Below, piece by piece: positions 8,609 through 17,448 of a stretch of 64,000 nucleotides of DNA; position 1 is the stretch's first letter; each line of letters opens with the position of its first letter. The stretch covers positions 62,001-126,000 of the forward strand of contig NZ_QVLT01000011.1 in assembly GCF_003417065.2 (NCBI RefSeq), given 5' to 3'. The position numbers were made by a program, and so were the translations under genes. A model generated the notes under the pieces. The model was not told where the DNA came from and made no database searches. It saw nothing but the letters and a program-made list of their open reading frames with translations. Source of the DNA: Hymenobacter lapidiphilus. Its GTDB lineage: Bacteria > Bacteroidota > Bacteroidia > Cytophagales > Hymenobacteraceae.

Positions 8609-9388
8609 ATGGTCAACCAAATAAGATTTTTCCTGCCCATCAGCGCGCTGGGAATCCTGCTGCTGGGCATCGGTGCCTGCACCCAGTCGCTAAGCGAGGG
8701 AACGGCTGTCCAGCTTACCGAGCAGCGCCGCGCCAACGCGGCTCCTGATACCAGCGGCTACGAACGGCGTGCTCCGCAGGACATGAACGGCATCGGCAAG
8801 TACTACATGGGTCGCCAGATTGCCCACGTGATGGGCCATGAGGGCGCCTCGTGGCTCGACCGCTCCAATCGCGCCCGCGAGGAAGACACCGACCAGTTGC
8901 TGCGGGCGCTCAAGCTAAAACCCTCCGACGTAGTGGCCGACATCGGAGCCGGCACGGGCTATTTCACCTTCAAGATGAGCCCGCTGGTGCCTCAGGGGAA
9001 AGTGCTGGCAGTCGATATTCAGCCCGAAATGCTGGCCAGCCTGCGCGCAACTACGGCAAAGCTGGGAGCCAACAACGTAATTCCGGTACGTGGTACCACC
9101 CAAAACCCCAACTTACCCGCCGGACAGGTCGATTTGGTGCTGCTGGTGGATGCCTATCATGAGTTCGACTACCCGCGCGAAATGGCTCGCGCCATTCGTC
9201 AGGCCCTTTCGCCCACTGGCCGGCTGGCGCTGGTCGAATACCGGGCCGAAGACCCCAACGTACCCATCAAGCGCATCCATAAAATGAGCGTGGCCCAGGC
9301 CCGCCGCGAAATGGCCGCCGTGGGCCTGCGCCTCATTGACTCGGTGGAAACCCTTCCCCAGCAGCATCTACTGTTCTTTCAAAAATGA
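8609..9388 (+). CDS. Lipobox-bearing class I SAM-dependent methyltransferase
   Basis: The 259-residue product opens MVNQIRFFLPISALGILLLG and reaches the lipobox IGAC at residues 21-24, so it appears exported and lipid-anchored. Residues about 100-259 form a Rossmann methyltransferase: SAM motif I VVADIGAGTGYF (108-119), acidic post-motif I VLAVDIQPEM, motif II/IV VDLVLLVDAYHEF and a late LALVEYR. The fold and SAM site look intact; the substrate cannot be read. A SAM enzyme outside the cytoplasm is unexpected because SAM is cytoplasmic. Such exported methyltransferases do recur in Bacteroidota and Proteobacteria annotation. ATG 8609 is preferred; upstream in-frame codons lack features. Confidence 0.8.
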   Translation: MVNQIRFFLPISALGILLLGIGACTQSLSEGTAVQLTEQRRANAAPDTSGYERRAPQDMNGIGKYYMGRQIAHVMGHEGASWLDRSNRAREEDTDQLLRALKLKPSDVVADIGAGTGYFTFKMSPLVPQGKVLAVDIQPEMLASLRATTAKLGANNVIPVRGTTQNPNLPAGQVDLVLLVDAYHEFDYPREMARAIRQALSPTGRLALVEYRAEDPNVPIKRIHKMSVAQARREMAAVGLRLIDSVETLPQQHLLFFQK

Positions 9389-9408
9389 GCTTTTGAGCTG
9401 CATGCTCC

Positions 9409-9513
9409 AAGCCGCAAGCTGCGAGCGTGTTCAGGAGGCACAGGAAGTTTGTGGCAAGCCTTTTTGAGCTGCGGGCGGGTCGAAAAAGGCTTGCAGCTTG
9501 TAGCTTGCGGCTT
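9409..9513. repeat. Nested word-type inverted repeat
   Basis: The outer arms AAGCCGCAAGCT (9409-9420) and AGCTTGCGGCTT (9502-9513) match exactly. The inner arms GCAAGCCTTTTT (9454-9465) and AAAAAGGCTTGC (9483-9494) also match. The whole spacer is made of AGCTTGC-like words. It lies between the methyltransferase gene and queA and could act as a terminator or processing hairpin. Confidence 0.75.
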
Positions 9514-9527
9514 ATAGCTTCAAACTA

Positions 9528-10754
9528 ATGACTGATCCGCGCCGGCTTTCCATCCACGATTTCACCTACGAGCTGCCGCCCGAACGCATTGCGCCCGAGC
9601 CGCTGGCCAACCGCGACCAGTCGCGGCTGCTGGTGTACCAGCAGGGGTTGCTGGGCGACCGGACGTTCTATGACCTGCCCGCGCTGCTGCCGCCCGACAG
9701 CCTACTAGTATTCAACGACACCAAAGTGGTGCGGGCGCGACTGTTTGCCAAGCGGCCCACGGGCGGTATGGTCGAGCTATTTTGCCTGGAGCCGGTGGCG
9801 CCGCATCGCGCTATTGAGCCGGCCATGCAGCAAACCGGGGCCTGCGTATGGAAGTGCCTGGTGGGCAACGGCCGCCGCTGGAAGGACGGCCCCGTGACGT
9901 TGGAATTTGAAGCCCACGGCCAGCCCGCCACGCTGCGGGCCGAGCGCACCGAGCAGCACGACGGCTACGCCCTGATTGCGTTCAGCTGGGAGCCGGCCGA
10001 GCTACCGTTTGCCGAAGTGTTGCGCGCCGCCGGCCACCTGCCCCTCCCGCCCTACCTCAACCGACCCGATACGGAAGTGGATGCCGTGCGCTACCAGACG
10101 GTGTACGCCGCCCACGAGGGCGCGGTGGCCGCCCCCACGGCCGGGCTACACTTCTCGGAAGCCGTGCTGGCCGAACTGGCCGAGCGCCGCACCGCCGCTG
10201 CCCGCGTAACGCTGCACGTTGGCGCGGGCACGTTTCAGCCGGTGAAAGCCGACCAGATGGCCGACCACCCCATGCACGGCGAGCCGTTCAGCGTAACGGC
10301 CGACACGCTGCGGCGGCTGCTGGCGCACCTGGCAGAGGGCCACCCGATTATTCCGGTGGGCACCACCAGCCTGCGCACCCTCGAAAGCCTGTACTGGCTC
10401 GGAGCGGCGCTGGTGCAGCAGCCGGCCCAGCTGCCCGCCTGGCACGTGCGCCAGTGGCAGCCCTACGAGCCCGGCGCCGAAGTATCTACCCAACAGGCAT
10501 TGGAAGCGCTGCTGGCACAGTTGGCGCTAACCGCCTCCGATACGCTGCACGCCACCACCCAGCTGCTCATTGCGCCCGGCTACCGCTTCCGGCTGGTGCG
10601 CGGGCTTATCACCAACTTCCATCAGCCCGAAAGCACCCTGCTGCTGCTGGTAGCCGCCCTGCTGGGCCCCGATTGGCGGCGCGTGTACGAGCACGCCCTG
10701 GCCCACGATTACCGCTTCCTCAGCTACGGCGACTCGTCGCTGCTGTTGCCCTAA
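9528..10754 (+). CDS. queA: S-adenosylmethionine:tRNA ribosyltransferase-isomerase
   Basis: QueA transfers and isomerises the ribosyl part of SAM onto preQ1 in tRNA, making epoxyqueuosine. Family blocks are in order: FTYELPPERIAPEPLANRDQSRLLV at the start, LPALLPPDSLLVFNDTKVVRARL (about 50-70), GAVAAPTAGLHFSEAVLAEL (about 200-220), LHVGAGTFQPVKADQMADHPMHGE (about 228-250), and the C-terminal RLVRGLITNFHQPESTLLLLVAALLG. At 408 residues it is some 50 longer than the E. coli enzyme, mainly through insertions between these blocks. ATG 9528 gives the conserved start. It stands alone after a large inverted repeat, so it is probably transcribed singly. Confidence 0.95.
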   Translation: MTDPRRLSIHDFTYELPPERIAPEPLANRDQSRLLVYQQGLLGDRTFYDLPALLPPDSLLVFNDTKVVRARLFAKRPTGGMVELFCLEPVAPHRAIEPAMQQTGACVWKCLVGNGRRWKDGPVTLEFEAHGQPATLRAERTEQHDGYALIAFSWEPAELPFAEVLRAAGHLPLPPYLNRPDTEVDAVRYQTVYAAHEGAVAAPTAGLHFSEAVLAELAERRTAAARVTLHVGAGTFQPVKADQMADHPMHGEPFSVTADTLRRLLAHLAEGHPIIPVGTTSLRTLESLYWLGAALVQQPAQLPAWHVRQWQPYEPGAEVSTQQALEALLAQLALTASDTLHATTQLLIAPGYRFRLVRGLITNFHQPESTLLLLVAALLGPDWRRVYEHALAHDYRFLSYGDSSLLLP

Positions 10755-10971
10755 GCAACAGACGAGGCCACCGGAAAGAGGTGCAGGCAACGAAACTACG
10801 CGTACCATCTTATTCAGGAGAAAAGCATAGCAGGCTTTAGACCAAGAAGGTAGCCAGGCGAACTTTACTGCCACAGTGGTCTGTTTACCGTTTCGTGCGG
10901 CTGGTTTCCCACCGTCTTCAGCATTTCGCCGTATAAGGCCCCACATCCTTTTTTTCCACTTGCTTTCCATC

Positions 10972-11325
10972 ATGAAAAAGATATTTCTGACAGCTGCTGC
11001 CCTGGTTTTCGCTACGGCCGCTGCTTTTGCTCAAAGCACCCCAGCCACTATTACCCCCGCTCCTACTGCCGATGATCGGACTAAAGCAGGCGAAGTAATC
11101 CAGGATGCCAAACAGGGCACTGTGGAGGCTGCCCAAGCGACGGGCAACGCGGTAGAAACCGGCGCCCGCGCAACCGGCAACGCTATAGAAACCGGTGCCC
11201 AGGCCACTGGTAACTTCGCCGAAAAAGCCGCTAAGAAAACAGCCCGTGCCGCCAAGAAAGCCGCCCGCGCCACGAAGAAGGCTGCTAAGGCCGTCAAGAA
11301 CAAAGCCGTAGACGTGGTTGATTAA
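10972..11325 (+). CDS. Exported Ala/Lys-rich protein with ATGNAxETGA repeats
   Basis: The 117-residue product starts MKKIFLTAAALVFATAAAFAQ, a signal peptide with a probable cut after AFA. The mature part has Thr/Pro/Ala-rich residues, then three copies of an 11-residue unit (ATGNAVETGAR, ATGNAIETGAQ, ATGNFAEKAAK). It ends in a lysine/alanine helix with KKAARATKKAAKAVKNKAV. The repeat period of 11 is like LEA and amphipathic 11-mer proteins, which suggests a stress-protective or envelope role (inference only). The ATG at 10972 is chosen because it starts the signal peptide. A clean terminator follows 20 bases after the stop. Confidence 0.7.
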   Translation: MKKIFLTAAALVFATAAAFAQSTPATITPAPTADDRTKAGEVIQDAKQGTVEAAQATGNAVETGARATGNAIETGAQATGNFAEKAAKKTARAAKKAARATKKAAKAVKNKAVDVVD

Positions 11326-11345
11326 GGGAACTTTCGTCCAGTACA

Positions 11346-11378
11346 AAAAAAGAGCTTGCCCATCGGCAAGCTCTTTTT
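11346..11378 (+). terminator. Intrinsic terminator after the Ala/Lys-rich gene
   Basis: AAAAGAGCTTGCC (11348-11360) pairs with GGCAAGCTCTTTT (11365-11377) around a CATC loop. The 22-base core is the exact reverse complement of the core of the terminator at 12268-12309 on the far side of the ankyrin gene. Confidence 0.88.
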
Positions 11379-11532
11379 GGTTCTCCATAATTCTTATGAA
11401 GCAAGTTAATTTTTATTGTATTAAGGACATTTATTTAAATAGCCAATTGCAATAGTATTTGCAATTTACAAAATTGATTAGTTGCATAATTATCTACAAT
11501 AATTTTCAAATAATAATTTAAATCATATAAGT

Positions 11533-12237
11533 ATGTACTATTTCAACAAAGCTATTATCCTAATATTATTCGGCTGTTTGCCTTTGCAAGGTTGCAGCCA
11601 CCCAAATGAAAATGTCAAAGTGATGAACTCAAGCAAAAATTCTCCATCACCCTTACTGCAGGCTGTTGATAAAAGAGATGCAGATCTTGTGGCCAGAATA
11701 TTAAGTACTAAACCGAATCTGGAAATCAAGGACAGTAAAGGGAGAACTGCCTTGATGATTGCCACTTACAATGAAGACAATCGAATTGCAGAACTGCTTA
11801 TCTCTGCTGGCTCAAATGTAAACGCGCAGGATGAGATGCTGAATAGCCCTTTCTTGTATGCAGGAGCAAGCGGCTATTCACCAATTTTGAAAATGTGCCT
11901 TGCCAATGGGGCCGATTTTAAAATTTATAATCGTTACGGAGGGTCCGCTCTGATACCAGCGGCAGAGAAGGGCCATTTGGAAGTGGTTAAAGTATTAACC
12001 GCAACACCAGGCTATCCCATCGACCATATTAATAATCTCGGCTGGACAGCCTTACTGGAAGCCATTATTCTGAGCAAAGAGGGAGAAACCCAGGTGGCTA
12101 TCGTGAAGATGCTGGTAGAAGCAGGTTCGGATGTTGGCATTGCCGATAAAGACGGAGTTACACCACTCCAGCACGCTAAAAACAGATCAATGGATGAAAT
12201 CGTGAAAATACTATCGAAAGCGGGGGTTCGTAAATAG
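11533..12237 (+). CDS. Ankyrin-repeat lipoprotein (AT-rich, probably acquired)
   Basis: The 234-residue product begins MYYFNKAIILILFGCLPLQG followed by Cys, a lipoprotein signal. From about residue 40 there are five ankyrin-type repeats (SPLLQAVDKRDADLVARIL, GRTALMIATYNEDNRIAELL, the degenerate NSPFLYAGASGYSPILKMCL, GSALIPAAEKGHLEVVKVL, GWTALLEAIIL), then a closing GVTPLQHAKNRSMDEIVKIL. Such periplasmic ankyrin proteins bind protein partners; the partner here is unknown. The gene and about 200 bases upstream are far more AT-rich than any neighbour, with AAA/ATT-rich codons, which points to recent transfer. It is bracketed by two terminators whose cores form inverted copies. Confidence 0.85.
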   Translation: MYYFNKAIILILFGCLPLQGCSHPNENVKVMNSSKNSPSPLLQAVDKRDADLVARILSTKPNLEIKDSKGRTALMIATYNEDNRIAELLISAGSNVNAQDEMLNSPFLYAGASGYSPILKMCLANGADFKIYNRYGGSALIPAAEKGHLEVVKVLTATPGYPIDHINNLGWTALLEAIILSKEGETQVAIVKMLVEAGSDVGIADKDGVTPLQHAKNRSMDEIVKILSKAGVRK

Positions 12238-12267
12238 GCAACCGGTCATATTACCTTTTCAACCAGA

Positions 12268-12309
12268 CACAAAAGAGGAGCTTGCCGATGGGCAAGCTCC
12301 TCTTTTGTG
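12268..12309. terminator. Bidirectional terminator between ankyrin gene and M14 peptidase gene
   Basis: A perfect 19-bp stem (12268-12286 with 12291-12309) encloses a GATG loop. The arm begins CACAAAAGAGG and ends CCTCTTTTGTG, so it serves both convergent genes. Confidence 0.9.
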
Positions 12310-12348
12310 CTTCTGCAGCAAAACCGCAACTTCAGTTGAAGTCAGATA

Positions 12349-14949
12349 CTACAGAATGAATACGGCGTTGCCGAACAGCAGCTTGCCGCCCTGCCAGAAA
12401 GCCCGGAACAGCGGGTTATCGGCCAGATAAACGATTTGGCCGCGGCCCAAGTCTTGGGTGCCGAGCACGAAGCTATCGGTGAGGCCAGTGCGGGTTTTGC
12501 GGCCGGCGAAACCGGAAGCGTAGCCGTCCTTTTTGAGTACGCCCACGTTCCAGCCGCCTTCGGGCAAAAACTTATAATTGGGCGCTTCGCGGAGCAGGGC
12601 AAAGTAGGTGTTGCCGTAGCCAAAGGCCAGCGGGTGGGTGTTGTCGAGCTGCACCCGGAACACGCTGCCCTGCACCCGGCCGGCAATACCGTCGCGCTCG
12701 GCGTCGGCGTAGCGGCGCAGGGCGGCGTAGGGCGCTTTTTTGCTGGCAGCCGTCGAGTCGGTGAGTTTGGGTTTGAGCAGGAGGTCCTTCTGGCCGGCCA
12801 GGAAGCGGGAGGCACCTTCGAGGGCAATGAGGCGGCCGCCCCCGCGCACCCAGGTTTTCACGGCGGCCATGGTTTTCTCGGTCATAATGTCGTCGTAGCG
12901 GCCGTCGGGCAGAATGAGTACGTCGAACTTGCTGAGCGGCACGCTGCCAAAATAGTCGGTACCGAGTACCGTGATGGGGTAGCCCACCTGCTGCTCAAAG
13001 AAGTGCCAGACCTCGCCGAAAGCGGTAGCATCGACGCCCGGTCCGGCCAGCACGGCCACGTTGGGCATGGCCAACGGCCGCACCGAGCGCGAGCCCAGGT
13101 CGCCGCCGCTGGTAGAAAGGCCCGACTGCACAGCTTGCACCAGCACGCCCGCCGAATCGGCCTGGGCCCGCACCAGCTGGTCGAACCGCGCCCCGAGCCG
13201 CTCGTTGCCGGTGCGCGCGATAATGAGCGTGCCGCGGCCGTACTTCTGGCCTTCGGTTTCAAATGGCTCCTCGGCCACCCGCAGCTTCACGCCCTGCTGC
13301 AGCAACCGGCTCAGGAAACGTACGTCCTGCAGGTTGTTCCAGCGGGCCAGGTAGGCATAGGGAGCATCATTGGTGGTTGAAGTGCGCTTGCTGTCGGTAA
13401 CTGAGCTGACTGGCACCTGGCGGCCAACAACCGGCAACTGCCCCTTCAGCGCGTAGCCATTCAGGCCGAAAGCATAAGGAAGCGACCAGGCGGTGAGGTC
13501 GTAGGTGAGGGAGTCTTCGAGTTGGGCATGGGGCTCAAACAGCACTTTTACCAGCGTCGATTTAGGCTGATACATGCTGATGACCACGTCCTGGGGCTCA
13601 ATCTGCACGGTTTCGGTTTTGCCGGTGGCGTAGTTGTAGCCGGCCTGGCGGCTGCGCTTGGCCGCAAAGCCGTAGCTGATTTTCTGGCGGTCGAGGTACT
13701 GGGTGAGGGTCCGGACCTGGCCGGGGTCGGAGGAGCCGGCCAGCACATACGACTTGTACTCGCCTTTCGGGCGGGTGCGGGCGTCGTCGTAGAACTTGCG
13801 GAACTCGCGGGTCAGGTCCTGGTGGCGCTCGGCGGCGGCCTGCAGGGTGGCCAGGCTGGTGGCGTGGTGGTGCTCGATGCGCTGGTTCAGGGTGAGCGTG
13901 TCACCGTCGGTTTTGGCGTAGGCGATGCCGGCCACGCCGCCGCCGCCCTGCTCGTAGGTTACGCCAATGGCGCCGTTGAAGCTCGGCCAGGTGTCGCCGT
14001 AGAAGGGCGCGAACAGGTCGTAGGTTTCGCGGGTGAAGTAGAGCCAGTTGTTCTTATCGAACACGCGGCGGTTGTAGTCGCCGATGATGTCCTGGAACTG
14101 CCGCTGCCAGGCCGTGAGGTCGGCGTGGAAGGGTTTGGCGGCGGGCGAGAAGTAGTAGGGAGCCGAGGGGCCCATCTCATGGAAATCGGCGTGGACCTGG
14201 GGCAGCCACTGGTTGTACACGGCAATGCGCTGGCGGCTTTCCTGCTGGGTCTGCCAGGCCCAGTCGCGGTTCAGGTCGAAGTAGTAGTGATTGTAGCGGC
14301 CGCCGGGCCAGGGCTCCCGGTGCTCCCAACTCAGCGGCGAGGCGTTGGGCCGCTGGCTGGCCACGCGGTTGTACCACTGCGCGTACCGGTCGCGCCCGTC
14401 GGGGTTCACGCAAGGGTCCACAATCACCACCAGGTTCTGCAGGTAGCTCTGCGCCGTGGTATTGGCGGGGTTGGCCAAATCGTACAACACCTGCATCACG
14501 GCCTCCGACGACACGGCCTCGTTGCCATGCACGTTGTAGCTGAGCCAGACCACGGCCGGCGTGGGGCCTTCCACGGCCCCGGTTTCGAGGCCCGCGAGCC
14601 GCAGGTTGTCGCGCCGGATATCGTCGAGACGGGCCAGGTTGGCAGCGGAGGCAATGTAGACCAGCTCCAGCGGGCGGTTTTCGTAGGTGCTGCCGTAGCG
14701 CTCAAGCTTCATGCGGTCGGGGCTGTGGGCCGCCACGTGGGCCACGTAGCGCAGCAGCTCGGCGTGGGGCGTGAAGCGGGCGCCCAGCTCGTAGCCCAGA
14801 AATTGGGCGGGCGTCTGCAACGGGCCATCGGCCGGGCCGGCCAGCGGGTTGGGGAAGGCCGCCGGGGCCGGCGTCTGGGCCGGGGTGCCGAAGCACATCA
14901 ATAGGCTTAGTAGTAATAGGCCTAGGGCCCGCAGAGTACAGTTTTTCAT
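12349..14949 (-). CDS. Secreted M14-family zinc carboxypeptidase
   Basis: The 866-residue product has a signal peptide (MKNCTLRALGLLLLSLLMCF then GTPAQT). The M14 domain runs from about residue 50 to 350. The zinc ligands are H141 and E144 in YNVHGNE and H252 in VHADFHEMG. NPDGRDRY (181-188) and DLNRDW (224-229) complete the fold, and the HADFHEMG form is typical of the large Bacteroidota M14 subfamily. Residues about 380-866 are a glutamine-amidotransferase-like C-terminal region (VLILPDGRYDD, GGGRLIALEGASRFL), as in those proteins. It would trim peptides in the periplasm or outside. ATG 14949 starts the signal peptide. It is divergent from the CocE-type gene with a 144-base spacer. Confidence 0.9.
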   Translation of the reverse strand: MKNCTLRALGLLLLSLLMCFGTPAQTPAPAAFPNPLAGPADGPLQTPAQFLGYELGARFTPHAELLRYVAHVAAHSPDRMKLERYGSTYENRPLELVYIASAANLARLDDIRRDNLRLAGLETGAVEGPTPAVVWLSYNVHGNEAVSSEAVMQVLYDLANPANTTAQSYLQNLVVIVDPCVNPDGRDRYAQWYNRVASQRPNASPLSWEHREPWPGGRYNHYYFDLNRDWAWQTQQESRQRIAVYNQWLPQVHADFHEMGPSAPYYFSPAAKPFHADLTAWQRQFQDIIGDYNRRVFDKNNWLYFTRETYDLFAPFYGDTWPSFNGAIGVTYEQGGGGVAGIAYAKTDGDTLTLNQRIEHHHATSLATLQAAAERHQDLTREFRKFYDDARTRPKGEYKSYVLAGSSDPGQVRTLTQYLDRQKISYGFAAKRSRQAGYNYATGKTETVQIEPQDVVISMYQPKSTLVKVLFEPHAQLEDSLTYDLTAWSLPYAFGLNGYALKGQLPVVGRQVPVSSVTDSKRTSTTNDAPYAYLARWNNLQDVRFLSRLLQQGVKLRVAEEPFETEGQKYGRGTLIIARTGNERLGARFDQLVRAQADSAGVLVQAVQSGLSTSGGDLGSRSVRPLAMPNVAVLAGPGVDATAFGEVWHFFEQQVGYPITVLGTDYFGSVPLSKFDVLILPDGRYDDIMTEKTMAAVKTWVRGGGRLIALEGASRFLAGQKDLLLKPKLTDSTAASKKAPYAALRRYADAERDGIAGRVQGSVFRVQLDNTHPLAFGYGNTYFALLREAPNYKFLPEGGWNVGVLKKDGYASGFAGRKTRTGLTDSFVLGTQDLGRGQIVYLADNPLFRAFWQGGKLLFGNAVFIL

Positions 14950-15093
14950 CAGGCAGCGGAAGTAAACCGGAAGGGCAGGAAGTTTCTGGCTCAAAGAAAG
15001 CATATTTGAGCAGGCCAACGACGCAACGGTGGCCGTCAAGACGCATCTTTCCCGAAGTACACTCCACCCAAATTCCTACGCCAACCCACGCCC

Positions 15094-17034
15094 ATGCCCC
15101 ACTCCTACTTCCGCCCGGTCCTGCTGGCGGCCCTGTTCACGGCCGGCTCCTTCGCAGTTCAGGCCCAGCAGCCGGTTTCGTACCCGCTGGCTTCCGAAGC
15201 CGACCGGCAGCAGATGGCCCAGGTGCTGTCCGATACGCTCTATATTCAGCAGCACTACACCAAAACGGAGTACCGCATTGCCATGCGCGACGGCGTGAAA
15301 CTCTACACCGTGGTGTACGCCCCCAACGACGCCGACAAGGTGCGCTACCCAATTATGCTCAGCCGCACGCCCTACGCCGTGGGGCCCTACGAGGCCGGCA
15401 AGTACAAAAAGAGCCTTGGCCCCAGCTCCACCATGATGCGCGAGGGCTACATCTTCGCCTACCAGGACGTGCGCGGCCGCTACATGTCGGAGGGCGAATT
15501 CGTGAACATGCGGCCCGCCAAGGATTCGCCCAAGGGCAAGAACGACATCGACGAGGGCACCGACACGTTTGACACCATTGAATGGCTGGTGAAGAAGGGC
15601 CCGAAAAACAACGGCCGCGTGGGGCAGTGGGGCATCAGCTACCCCGGTTTCTACACCGCCACCGGCCTGCTCAGCCGCCACTCGGCCCTGAAGGCTGCCT
15701 CGCCCCAGGCCCCGATTGCCGACTGGTTCTGGGACGATTTCCACCACAACGGGGCCTTCTTCCTGCCCCACGCCTTCAACTTCCTGGCCTCGTTCGGACT
15801 GCCCCGACCCGTGCCCACGCCCACCGGCAACCCCGGCTTCAAGCACGGCACCCCCGACGGCTACGACTTTTTTATGAAGATGGGTCCGCTCAAGAATGCG
15901 GATGCCCGCTACTACAAGGGGCAGGTGGCATTCTGGAACGAGATGATGGCCCACCCCAACTACGACGATTTCTGGCAGGCCCGCAACCTGCGGCCTCACC
16001 TCAAAAACCTGAACAAGCAAACGGCAGTGCTCACCGTGGGCGGCTTCAACGACGCCGAGGATTTGTTCGGAGCGCTCAAAATCTACGAGAGCATCGAGAA
16101 GCAGAACTCGGGCATGCAGAACAGCTTCGTGATGGGCCCCTGGGTGCACGGCGGCTGGGCCCGCGGCACCGGCGAGCTGGTGGGCAACGTGGCCTACGGC
16201 GAGTCGCCCTCACTTTATTATCAAAAGGAAATAGAAGCACCGTTTTTCAAGGCTTATCTGAAGGACAACAAGCGGCCCAACGTGCCCGAAGCCACCGTGT
16301 TTGAGGGCGGCACCAACAAGTGGCGCACCTTCGATGCCTGGCCGCCCAAACAGGCCCAGGAGCGTACCATGTACTTTCAGGCCGACGGCAAAATAGGCTT
16401 CGAAGCCCCTACCGGCGGCATGGCCGAGTTCGACCAGTACATCAGCGACCCGGCCAAGCCGGTGCCATCCAACGAAGGCATGGCCACGGGCATGACCCGC
16501 GAGTACATGACCGACGACCAGCGCTTTGCCTCGCGCCGCCCCGACGTGCTCACCTACCAGACCGACGTGCTGACCGAGGACCTGACGCTGGCCGGCCCGA
16601 TTGAGGCGCTATTGCAGGTGGCCACCACCGGCACCGACGCCGACTGGGTGGTAAAAATCATCGATGTGTACCCGAACGATACGCCCAACAACCCGCGCCT
16701 GAACCCCAGCGTGAAGCTGGGCGGCTACCAGCAGATGGTACGCTCGGAAGTAATGCGCGGCCGGTTCCGCAACAGCTTCAGCCAGCCCGAGGCCTTCGTG
16801 CCCAACCAGGTAACGGCCGTGCCCTTCACGGTGCAGGACCTGTGCCACACCTTCCGCAAGGGCCACCGCCTAATGGTGCAGGTGCAGAGCAGCTGGTTCC
16901 CGATGGTCGACCGCAACCCCCAGACCTTCGTGCCTAATATCTTCGAGGCCGACGAGAAGGACTTCCAAACCGCCTCCCACCGCCTCTACCATTCGCCCGC
17001 CAAAGCCTCCCAGTTGAAAGTGCGGGTTCTTTAG
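15094..17034 (+). CDS. CocE/NonD-family (S15-like) secreted acyl hydrolase
   Basis: The 646-residue product has a signal peptide (MPHSYFRPVLLAALFTAGSF, cut near VQAQ). The alpha/beta-hydrolase part carries the nucleophile S182 in GQWGISYPGF. The likely acid is D320 in VGGFNDAEDLF and the base is H352 in GPWVHGGW. MRDGVKLYTVVYAP, RTPYAVGPY and FAYQDVRGRYMSEGEF are standard CocE/X-Pro dipeptidyl-peptidase blocks. A jelly-roll C-terminal domain follows (LQVATTGTDADWVVKIIDVYP, SSWFPMVDRNPQ). It probably cleaves peptides or acyl esters such as beta-lactam-type substrates in the periplasm; the substrate is not readable. Divergence from the M14 peptidase suggests a shared regulatory spacer. Confidence 0.9.
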   Translation: MPHSYFRPVLLAALFTAGSFAVQAQQPVSYPLASEADRQQMAQVLSDTLYIQQHYTKTEYRIAMRDGVKLYTVVYAPNDADKVRYPIMLSRTPYAVGPYEAGKYKKSLGPSSTMMREGYIFAYQDVRGRYMSEGEFVNMRPAKDSPKGKNDIDEGTDTFDTIEWLVKKGPKNNGRVGQWGISYPGFYTATGLLSRHSALKAASPQAPIADWFWDDFHHNGAFFLPHAFNFLASFGLPRPVPTPTGNPGFKHGTPDGYDFFMKMGPLKNADARYYKGQVAFWNEMMAHPNYDDFWQARNLRPHLKNLNKQTAVLTVGGFNDAEDLFGALKIYESIEKQNSGMQNSFVMGPWVHGGWARGTGELVGNVAYGESPSLYYQKEIEAPFFKAYLKDNKRPNVPEATVFEGGTNKWRTFDAWPPKQAQERTMYFQADGKIGFEAPTGGMAEFDQYISDPAKPVPSNEGMATGMTREYMTDDQRFASRRPDVLTYQTDVLTEDLTLAGPIEALLQVATTGTDADWVVKIIDVYPNDTPNNPRLNPSVKLGGYQQMVRSEVMRGRFRNSFSQPEAFVPNQVTAVPFTVQDLCHTFRKGHRLMVQVQSSWFPMVDRNPQTFVPNIFEADEKDFQTASHRLYHSPAKASQLKVRVL

Positions 17035-17041
17035 GAGAAAG

Positions 17042-17177
17042 AGAGAACGTCATTCTGAGCGAAGCCGGAGGCGAAGTCGAAGAATCTCTACCGCACCAGT
17101 AAACCCAACGAAAGGGTTAGCATTGCAGTAGAGATTCTTCGACTTCGCCTCCGGCTTCACTCAGAATGACGTTCTCT
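17042..17177. repeat. Long inverted repeat, GTCATTCTGAGCG family (copy 1)
   Basis: A roughly 49-base arm starting AGAGAACGTCATTCTGAGCG (17042) is nearly perfectly complementary to the arm ending at 17177, separated by about 38 bases. It begins eight bases after the CocE-type stop and ends ten bases before the minus-strand stop at 17188. Related copies: 28341-28458, 29999-30173, 43005-43101, 44369-44466, 48281-48397. Confidence 0.88.
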
Positions 17178-17187
17178 AAATTTTCCC

Positions 17188-17448
17188 TTACAGCCTTCCG
17201 ATGTTGCCGTAGTCGGGCTCGGGGATTTGGTGGCGCAGGTCGTGCCTGACTTTTTCTACCACGCCGCGGCCGAAGAGGCTGATGCCGGCGTTGAGCACGA
17301 GCAGGGCGGCTGTGCCGGCCGAAACCCATTCGGCAGTCGGTTCGCGGCGGCGTTTTTTGTCGGCGGCCCATTGCACCAGACAGGTACCCAGGCCGATGGC
17401 TAAGAGGCCGGCCGGAGCGAAGGCCAGCCATTTTTCTTTGTGCGTCAT
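17188..17448 (-). CDS. Small two-helix membrane protein, unknown function
   Basis: The 86-residue product begins MTHKEKWLAFAPAGLLAIGL. One hydrophobic helix spans about 8-25 and a second about 43-60 (AGTAALLVLNAGISLFG), separated by the basic loop ADKKRRREPT. The C-terminus is charged and ends PEPDYGNIGRL. I recognise no characterised family. The plan is common for small inner-membrane proteins. Codon use matches the neighbours. It converges on the CocE-type gene across an inverted repeat. Confidence 0.65.
   Translation of the reverse strand: MTHKEKWLAFAPAGLLAIGLGTCLVQWAADKKRRREPTAEWVSAGTAALLVLNAGISLFGRGVVEKVRHDLRHQIPEPDYGNIGRL

Noticed and set aside
10755-10971. Possible gene or RNA between queA and the Ala/Lys-rich protein gene
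   Set aside because: No frame with coding character, no hairpin with a T tract and no repeat was seen.
13522-14904. A 460-codon plus-strand frame opposite the M14 carboxypeptidase gene
   Set aside because: It is Val/Gly/His/Gln-rich with no domain, and the minus-strand gene has clear zinc ligands and motifs. Long antisense frames are expected in GC-rich coding DNA.
15076-16149. A 357-codon minus-strand frame opposite the CocE-type gene
   Set aside because: Composition is typical of antisense frames (Val/His/Gly), while the plus strand has a signal peptide and catalytic residues.
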